Assembly (NCBI GenBank): GCA_019633425.1 | Contig: WSUB01000086.1 | Location: 114,812 to 178,811 of the forward strand | Direction of reading: 5' to 3' | Length of the DNA: 64,000 nt | Source: Tulasnella sp. 424 | Taxonomy: Eukaryota > Basidiomycota > Agaricomycetes > Cantharellales > Tulasnellaceae | Shown: positions 45,644 through 64,000 of the stretch, piece after piece | How the letters are laid out: each line of letters opens with the position of its first letter | Numbering within the stretch: the first letter of the stretch is position 1 | Notes under the pieces: generated by a model | What the model saw: the letters and a program-made list of their open reading frames with translations, nothing else | Told to the model about the DNA's origin: nothing | The model's database searches: none | Made by a program: the position numbers and the translations under genes

Positions 45644-47047
45644 TCAGGCATCGTAACGAAGACGTATCCGAGGAAGCGGCACAAACCTTCTAGGGCGGGT
45701 CGACCTGTTCCCCAACCATTGGGCAGGAGCTGGCGCTTTCGATAGTGTCTTGGGGGGTTCATCAGAGACCAGCTCCGAACAACCCCCCTCATCGTCCGAC
45801 ACTTCGAAAGTTTGATTGCCTGCTCTCGCCAGCTCCTGTTTCTGCTTCCGCTCCCGTCCATCTCCCGAGTTGGTACTCCCTATAGCTGCCACGCAGACGG
45901 ACTTCAAGAAAGGGGCGATGCAGTCCCCGCATACGGGGTATGCCAGAGGGTACTGCTGACCCTCAGGGTCGACGATGCCGAGTCGAACGAGCGACTTTTG
46001 GAGCTCTTCGACGCGAAGGAGGTCAGTTCATGCCTGCAAGTCCAGAAGAGCAGCTTGAAGGTTGGCGTTCTTCTTCTCGAGAGCAAAGCAGGCCTCGATC
46101 CTTGCCCTTCCGGTGGCGCTCGCGTTCCTTGAGGATCACATCCTCCATCCTCCCGTGGCTAACGATCACCTCCTCCAGTCGGTCTTCAGCGAGCTTACGA
46201 GCCGCTTTTTCATCGTCGCGTTCTTTGGCGAAACCCATCATGCGAGGGTATAGTTTCTCGTCGAAGAGCGTATTGGTTTCGCTAACTTGACGAGCATTGT
46301 CTCTTTCGCGTTGCGAGACGGTGAGCTCGAGCTCGGCAATGCGTTTGGTAGCCGCGGCGAGGTAAGCTGTGGGAAGATGAGAGTTGGGCGAGGACGCGGC
46401 TGGAGGGTTCGAGCGGAGAGTCGCGGGTGTCGTCGCGGCCGACCGCGGTAAAATGAGTCGAGCAGAGTTGGTGGTCAAGAACGTTGAATGGGGGATGGAA
46501 AGCGGTGTTGAGGTAGCCGAGGGCCTAGCTGAAGCCGGAAGAGTCGTGCCCTGGTGCGCCACAGGGCAAGGGGGTTAAACGATGAGGCGAAGGGGTAGGT
46601 GAGTCGCAGACCAGTTAGGAGCACTCGAACCGCCTCTCACAAACCTGAAGAGCCACGGGATGTATGGGGCTGACTTGGGGTTGGTGATATTGTTCTTCTT
46701 CACCCTGGCTCGAGAGCATCAGCGTCGTCACTTGAAACGGTTCAAACGACCAGAGTTGGTACCAAAATCACCTTTGGTTGGAATCGAGATAGCCGGAGGG
46801 CTCGAAGCATGGCTTGAAGCCTCGAGGGCTTCTTGGAGGGGGTCGGAGCGGTGTGAGAGGTATGAATGAGTTCGGGCTGGGTGGGGGTACCGTGACGAGC
46901 AGTCGACTTGGCGCCGAGAAGCTTGGAAAACCGTTGAAGAACATGATGATCGGCGAAAAGCTCGTAAGTCAAGATGAAGGTGGGAGCGAGAGCAGGAAAG
47001 GTGGAGACAAGCTGACGAGGGCGAGGGCAAGAGTGCTGGAACGTCAA
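45644..47047 (-). CDS. Coiled-coil protein of unknown function, 3' half unresolved (possible pseudogene)
   Basis: The 5' half is coherent. Exon 1 starts at ATG 47047 (MTFQHSCPRPRQLVSTF) and ends at FQPK near 46760; a phase-0 join leads to GTTLPASARPSATSTPL (from about 46550) and a strong coiled coil (KRIAELELTVSQRERDNARQ ... EVIVSHGRMEDVILKERERH). After 46110 the coding character moves to the +1 frame (ARIEACFALEKKNANLQAAL), meets a TGA near 46030, then continues as EELQKSLVRLGIVDPEGQQY and on to a stop at 45644. I found no intron that repairs this. It is either a recently broken gene, a sequencing indel, or unusual splicing. Family not recognised. It sits between transporter copies A and B and has no counterpart beside B or C. 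Confidence 0.5.
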
Positions 47048-48564
47048 AAGTTGGGGAGAAGCTGACGAGTTCCAGAGGCAGCTTTATATACCACTCCTCC
47101 TTCCTTGCCACGAGGTGTTTAAAAAACGACCGTTACGGTACTCGGGTCTGGCCGTACGTCGTCCACTGGCGATCTTGACTCTGCGATTCAATTGACGGCA
47201 CGGAAACTCGGAGCGCCGAGGCGCGTCGTCGTCGAAAGATACTGCAACAAATGATAACATGACGTCGACATCACAGTAAACCTCACCTGAAACCAGCGGC
47301 CAACCTGAGCTGAGACTCCCTCGCAAAGTGCCAAACGCTCGAGCTCGATAGAGGGACGAGATACGCGTAGACGAGGCGACACCAAATATTGTTTCCGAAT
47401 TCGTCAATTAAACCTCCGTATAGGTGTGCAGTGAAACTTCAAACCAGCGGCTTGAATGTCTCTGCAAGAATCCGGTCCAGCGTTGTGGCGGCAAAAGCAT
47501 GTCGAAGATGTCATAGTTTCTCTTTCTCTAGTATGGGACGACTAGGGCTTCCTTTCTCCGAAGACGGCCAAGCCCATCCCACTCTCTGACAATGTTATAC
47601 AGTCCTCATTGGCCCTGCACGTTTTATTATTAAGAGATCACGTCCTACAACAGCAGACTAGGAGCGTCAAGTTGTGAATGTTGGCGGTTCGCCCAGTTGC
47701 AGCTTTCTCAACCACACCACAAGATAAAGTGTGCGAGCAAAGGCTTGGGGACGACGTGATAAGACGATCGCGACGCGGGGCTGGGATTGGGTCAAGAAGG
47801 GTTCCTATATAAACACCGACGGAGGCAAAATGCCCCCCTCGGTTTCCACTGACCAACCACCAATGTATCCTCTGCCGTTGTCTGAAACAATATTAACACG
47901 GAGTCAACCGCAGGAATGTCGCATGCAATGCTCGTCGCGATTTCTTTTCCGAATCTACTCTGCTGCGTTCACTGGCAAAGGCCTCGCCCGGTCTGGTCAT
48001 GGCCCTCAGCCGCTCCCAAGTCCTCCAGCCAAAACGATACCAGGTTCGATACCATCGATCTAGCCGATTAATAAGGACCCCAACTATGCCACTTACTGCT
48101 ACAGTGTCCCGTCCACCAAACCCAACACAAGGTCCCAGACACGCCTGTTTCGGTAGTCCGAGCGGCATTAACTTCGGTGGAGGCTCTGCTTGCTAGTCTG
48201 ACCATGGTAGAGTCCGCTAATATTATTAGACTACCCAGACGGTTGTGGAGGTACCAACTCTGGTACAGGTGAGTACGCTCCCTCCTCGCTTGTCGGTGTT
48301 CTCGATACCTCTTCTTGTGCAGAAGTTTGCCTTACAACAGTCGTGCTGACTTCGGGATTCTTGAAGATTCTATATACACTTCCTGTAAACTAGGTAGGGA
48401 TAGGGAAATTTAAAAGTCCGGGGGGCCCGGCGGCGGCGGGAAAGGTATACTGAGGGTCCCTAGGGGTCGGAGTTACGTAAGGAGAAAGACCTACGACTTC
48501 GACGACGCCCTTCTGAGGATGGTGTCAGACAAGCAAATCATTTTTCGTGGAGGAAACTGTCATA
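47048..48564. other. 1.5-kb region without a supported gene
   Basis: There is a good TATA box (TATATAAAC, about 47804-47812) followed by several short plus-strand frames, one Cys-containing with a hydrophobic start near 47926 (MSHAMLVAISFPNLLCC). No frame joins convincingly into a gene. It could hold a small secreted protein or its remains; I make no call. Confidence 0.3.
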
Positions 48565-48951
48565 GTCCCGCGACCTGACATTGTGTGCCATTGTAATAAA
48601 AGTCCCATAGAATTAAAACGCCCATGGAGCCGGGCCCAACGTTGAGATGCTAGTGGTATGGGGATGAAGAACGAAGGACGTAGTACGCCGTGACCAAACG
48701 TAACCGAGCTAAAGCAATGGTCTTCCGTCGTCCAGCTTCAACCTATACACAGTCTTCGATGCTTAATCAAGGCTTGTGAATTTGGAAGGCGATTAGCACA
48801 ACTACTGGCCAGTGGCTACCAAACTTGAACGTACCAAGCGAAGTATATTTACGGGTGAAACTTGAATCTCTCTATATCTCTAGGGATGATCTAAAATCTA
48901 TGGGACAGCCTATATTATTTGGATCTATATGTATAAACTCCACTGGATGGG
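48565..48951 (-). pseudogene. Relic of the CDC8 5' end and promoter, beside transporter B
   Basis: The sequence starts GTCCCGCGACCTGACATTGT, the CDC8 start-codon region (first few codons only), then follows the CDC8 promoter (GGAGCCGGGCCCAACGTTGA near 48631) into the 3' flank of copy B. Everything downstream of about codon 5 of CDC8 is missing. It cannot encode a kinase. Confidence 0.8.
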
Positions 48952-54751
<5,800 letters not shown>

Positions 54752-55309
54752 GTAGCTCGAATGTAGAGAGGGGGAAACTTACTGGGAAAGTGACCTCGAA
54801 CAATGAGGTTAAATAGAAACGTCCCCGAGCTTGGGTCGGTCAGACGTACATGCCGCGATGCCGGGTCACCGAAGTCCGAGCCCTCCCCGAGACACCGGGC
54901 CCCACGACAGAGCATTGTTGACTAAGCTTGAGACGATACCGAAAAAAAAACCCCCCGACCGAGAGACCATTAGTCCATCTTATCATTAGAATTAGCAGGC
55001 CAGATGTTGAGTAAGCTTGAAAGTCCCTGTTTGGGTCCCACATAGAACTCCTGGCGGATGCAAAACGCATGTCCTCGTAGACCGAGCCGGACCCTGACGG
55101 GCGGACCGGCGATGACGGCCTCCCGCTCCTAAAGGCGGCGAAGTTGCCTATTTTGGCTCTATTTTATGCATAAGATCTATATTAGACGACAAGAAGATCA
55201 TTTATGCTGATTTTGGACGCCCAGTTCCGGTAAGGTGAACAAACGGAAGTGCGAGTAGAAACCGAAATCCTCCACGGTAGTCCCGGCCCTCGCAGGAAAT
55301 CTCTGAATG
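54752..55309 (-). promoter_or_regulatory. Promoter region of transporter B with an extra insert
   Basis: The conserved GC-rich block lies at about 54820-54905 and TGACTAA at 54919-54925, 168 bp from the ATG. Right after it, copies A and C continue into an AAATCTCTCAA-like stretch, which here resumes only near 55298. The roughly 360 bp in between (54935-55295) have no counterpart in A or C. They contain a GC-rich core and no open frame. Confidence 0.5.
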
Positions 55310-55640
55310 CTCTCTCTCAAGGTTGACCTTCTATGTAGAATATCATTGAGATGCGAAGGTGTGAGTCATTAGAAATACCCTCTTATAGTAACTTCTTAAG
55401 GCAGCAAGTCGTGTTCCCTAATTTTGCTCTGGTTCAGAGGCCACGGTCCAAGCTTGAATAAGTTGTCAGGAGTGTCGAATTCCTGATCGAAGGGATGACG
55501 GAGTTGGATTCAGGAGACGAATGTACGTGAGACTTACGGCAATAGTACCATTGTCCAGAACCAGAATGCGGCCGTAAGGTATAATGGTCCGCAAGCGATC
55601 TGGGGCCGAATCAATATTGATTGCACGGGCATCGGTAAAT
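55310..55640 (-). pseudogene. Relic of a D-type ABC transporter 3' end
   Basis: It matches the 3' end of copy D: the last exon (EFDTP.NLFKL, with an internal deletion that removes the conserved GIFRGLCEQ), the intron, the exon [19 protein letters not shown] (R-Y-D-R changed to P-Y-G-R), and part of the next intron. It stops inside that intron, where it joins CDC8 intron sequence near 55640. No NBD2 core is present. Confidence 0.8.
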
Positions 55641-55819
55641 GACAACCATGTCTCATTGTAATGACCCGGACACCAACGCCACTTACCAGGGTACTCAATC
55701 AATTTTCCTCTTTGCTCTCCAAGTCGCTCGACGACCTTGTTGTGGATAATTCCAGTTTGAGTACTCTTTCCTAATCGGTCGAGCTCTTCGATTACGATGA
55801 ACGTCCCGCGACCTGACAC
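55641..55819 (-). pseudogene. Relic of CDC8 exon 1 beside transporter C
   Basis: This is CDC8 exon 1 with the start of its intron. The ATG has become GTG (55819-55817), and the P-loop Gly of GLDRSGKST is changed (ELDRLGKST). The exon-1 donor (GGTAAGT) is still present. The frame runs on through the intron into the adjacent ABC relic down to 55466, 117 codons, but this is not a functional kinase. Confidence 0.85.
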
Positions 55820-56218
55820 TGTGTGCCATTGGCATGAAAGTCCCTTGATGCGAGGCGTTATGACTTTAGAATCCCAACGCCCAATGGAGCCGGGTCCAAC
55901 GCTGAGATGCTAGTGGTACGGTGATGAATAACGAAGGACGTAGTACACCATGACCAAACGTGACCAAGCCAAAGCAAGTTGGTCTTCCGCCATCCGGCTT
56001 CAGCTTATACGCAGTCTTCGATGCTTAATCAAGGCTTGTGAATTTGCAAGGCGATTGGCACAACTACTGGCTACCAAACTTAAACGTGCCAAGCGAAGTA
56101 TATTTACGGGTGAAAGTTGAATATCTCTATATTTTTAGGGATGACCTAAAAGCACTGTAATCTATGGGACAGCCTATATTATTTGGATCTATCATATGCA
56201 TAAACTCCACCGGATTGG
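55820..56218. other. Copied CDC8 promoter / 3' flank of transporter C
   Basis: The sequence is collinear with the flank of copy B (shared CTTCGATGCTTAATCAAGGC near 56014, absent beside A) and, in its left part, with the true CDC8 promoter. Confidence 0.7.
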
Positions 56219-62014
<5,796 letters not shown>

Positions 62015-62324
62015 GCAGCTCGGGGATGAGCTCGAATGCAGAGGAGGTGGGGGTGGGACTTTCTGTAGCAATGTGCTCGAACAATGAGGTTAAAGTGAGG
62101 TCCTACATGCCGCGATGCCGGCCGCGACCGAAGCCCGAACGATCCCCGGGCCTGCCGGTCCGGCACATTTTGACTAAGCGGAAATCTCTCAAAGTGTCCT
62201 CTCAGAGTCCACCAGCTTGCGGAATATTGCTGATGCTCGAAGGTTTGGATCATTAGAAATGTGCTTTTATAGAACTATGTAAAGTATTGTGGATATTAAA
62301 CAATCAGGGTAGGTGGTGCATTCT
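62015..62324 (-). promoter_or_regulatory. Promoter region of transporter C / 3' flank of D
   Basis: The conserved block is at about 62100-62165 and TGACTAA at 62171-62177, 157 bp from the ATG. An AAATCTCTCAAAGTG stretch follows, as in the flank of copy A. Confidence 0.5.
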
Positions 62325-64000
62325 CTAAGACAGCAAGTCTTCTTCCACGATTTTGCTCTGCTCGCAGAGACCACGGAAGATCCCATTTCTAAGTTTGAAC
62401 AAATTGTAGGGAGTGTCGAATTCCTGATTGAAGGGATGAATGAGTTGAATTCAGGAGACGGATGTGCAGGAAACTTACGGCAATAGTACCATTGTCCAAA
62501 ACCAGGACGCGGTCGTAACGGATGATGGTCCGCAAGCGATCTGAGGGCGAGACGAGTCAATATTAATTGCACGGCCACTGTTAAATGACACCACTCACGG
62601 GCGATACAGAGGAGGGTTTTGCCTCCGAACTCCTTGGAGATCGTATCTTGGATTGCCGCGTCCGTCTCAACGTCTACCGAGGCTGTAGCTTCATCCATAA
62701 TAACCAGCTTGATTTCATCCCGTACAAGGGCCCGAGCCAAGGATAACAGTGACCGCTCTCCAACACTCAGGTTCGCCCCTTCAGGTTCCACGGACATATC
62801 GAGGGTGAATCGCGTTGTTGGGGCATTCTGCTCGGTGTCAACTTTTTCGGAGCTAGAGGTTGTAGCTGAGGACGGTCCGATGAGGTGTGCTCGACGTAGG
62901 GCGTCGTAAAGTTTGGCGTCGTCATAACGAGAAAACGGATCTAGGTTACTGCGAACCGTCCCAGAGAACAACAATGGATCTTGAGGAATTATGGATATCT
63001 GAAAGAGGACCAGTAAGCCAATTGCATTTCCCCCTCATCACGCCGCGACTTGCCTTGCTCCGCAGGTCGTTCAGCCCAATGCTTGATATATCAATGCCGT
63101 CCAGCCAGATCGAACCTTCCGCGAGCTCCACAATACGATACAGGGCGATCATCAGAGATGACTTGGTATTATGCCCAGAGTTAGCACCCTAATCGGCCCA
63201 TAGGATATAATAACGCCGTACCTTTCCAGCACCAGTTCGCCCTACAACGCCAATCTTCTCTCCTGGCTTGATTTCCATGGTAATCCCCTTCAGGACGGGA
63301 GGAAGTCCCGGTCGGTATCTCATGACCACGTCCTTGAACTGGACAGAACCTCCTCTCGGCCAGTCAGGTGGCGGTCTTCGATCCTCGATTACATGAGCGG
63401 CTTCTTGATCGATCAAGTCATCTCGAGTGTAGTGCACAATGCGTTCAACGGCATTCATATTGTTCTAACGGCAGGAGTTCAGTATTTCTGAGGTTGAGGT
63501 CTGTTAGTGGATGCTTACCTCCACTTCTGCCGACTGTCTTGTGACCATGCCAAGAATTTGGGTGAGAGAAACGCAATACCTGCAAATAGTCGACATAAAC
63601 GCGGGGTTGCAAAAGGAAACGTGCCGAAAATCACTCACACAAGTACCAAGCCGATCTGCGCCGGATTTGCTCCACCAACGCCGGTCGCTGACAGCAGGGC
63701 TACGATGAAGATCAAGAAGGCCCCCATGAAGTCGAGTCGGATTGCTAGCCACCGTTGATTCGCTGATTTTAGTCTTTTCGTTAGAAACACGTACGTCAGA
63801 ATGTAATGGGACCTTGGCTCACTGCATGTGAGGAACAAAGCTCTGTCCTCCAAGTCGGTAAAGTACTCGTTGTCCCGCAAGAATCGATCTTCAGCGCCGT
63901 ACGCCCTGATCGTTGAAAGACCGGTGAGGGATTCCGTAAAGTGACTGTAAAGCAAGGACCGGAGGTTGCCGTCTAATCAAAGATCGTCAATGACCGGGTG
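62325..64000 (-). CDS. ABC transporter D, ABCC family, Yor1-like, 3' part only
   Basis: The window shows TMD2 and NBD2; the 5' part is off the right edge. Stop TAG 62325-62327 after [12 protein letters not shown]2 includes [20 protein letters not shown] and [20 protein letters not shown], with [20 protein letters not shown] as a membrane segment. NBD2 has [21 protein letters not shown] (about 63222-63245), [16 protein letters not shown] (about 62720-62775), [12 protein letters not shown] and the spliced H-loop [12 protein letters not shown]. It is clearly more diverged from A-C than those are from one another ([20 protein letters not shown] in the linker before the signature). No internal stop seen. 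A D-like 3' relic lies at 55310-55640. Confidence 0.88.

Noticed and set aside
45904..46086. Ser-rich alternative C-terminal frame of the coiled-coil gene
   Set aside because: It has a good-looking acceptor (GACTTGCAG), but no donor in a matching phase was found and the other frame looks more protein-like. It is left unresolved.
48020..48075. GGTTCGATACC, resembling a tRNA T-arm B box
   Set aside because: The flanking bases do not pair into a T stem and no matching acceptor or anticodon arms are present.

Overview
This window comes from the nuclear genome of a filamentous basidiomycete, most likely an Agaricomycete. The signs are gene-dense DNA, very short introns (about 50-75 nt) in nearly every gene, many tiny exons, and recognisable fungal proteins: Ccz1, Ubc6 with a tail anchor, a fungal cytochrome c heme lyase, a Yor1-type ABCC transporter and a TKL-like kinase fused to TPRs. 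I see no bacterial, organellar or viral sequence. All identifications come from reading translated protein and splice signals by eye. Exon joins were checked for reading phase where stated.

Left and centre (1-38.8 kb) is a housekeeping region. In order: RFC small subunit 3 (minus, cut by the left edge) divergent from ubiquitin-eS31; Ccz1; a protein kinase fused to a long array of 40-residue TPR-like repeats; the proteasome chaperone PAAF1/Rpn14; cytochrome c heme lyase (minus); a coiled-coil protein (minus); a CUE/CCCH/Smr protein (minus); a mitochondrial iron-sulfur-type L-serine dehydratase with 18 exons (minus); a membrane-anchored WD40 protein (plus); a GATA-finger factor (minus); a conserved basidiomycete-type nuclear protein (minus); the DEAD-box helicase Ded1 (minus); the ER-anchored ubiquitin-conjugating enzyme Ubc6 (plus); and thymidylate kinase Cdc8 (minus).

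Right (39.1-64 kb) is a tandem array of four minus-strand Yor1-like ABCC transporter genes (called A, B, C and D here; D is cut by the right edge). A coiled-coil gene whose 3' half does not resolve into one frame lies between A and B. The array carries its own history. The cdc8 promoter and 5' end, intact to the left of A, recur as decayed relics to the left of B and of C. A truncated D-type 3' end sits between B and C. Copy B is mosaic: its 5' two thirds match A and its 3' NBD2 end matches C. The upstream regions of A, B and C share a conserved block and a TGACTAA (Yap1/AP-1-type) site, so an oxidant- or drug-responsive efflux cluster is a reasonable inference.

The most unusual features are this mosaic array, the highly homogeneous kinase-TPR gene, an 8-nt microexon in the serine dehydratase gene, a 13-nt microexon kept in transporters A-C, and several introns that only work with a GC donor.
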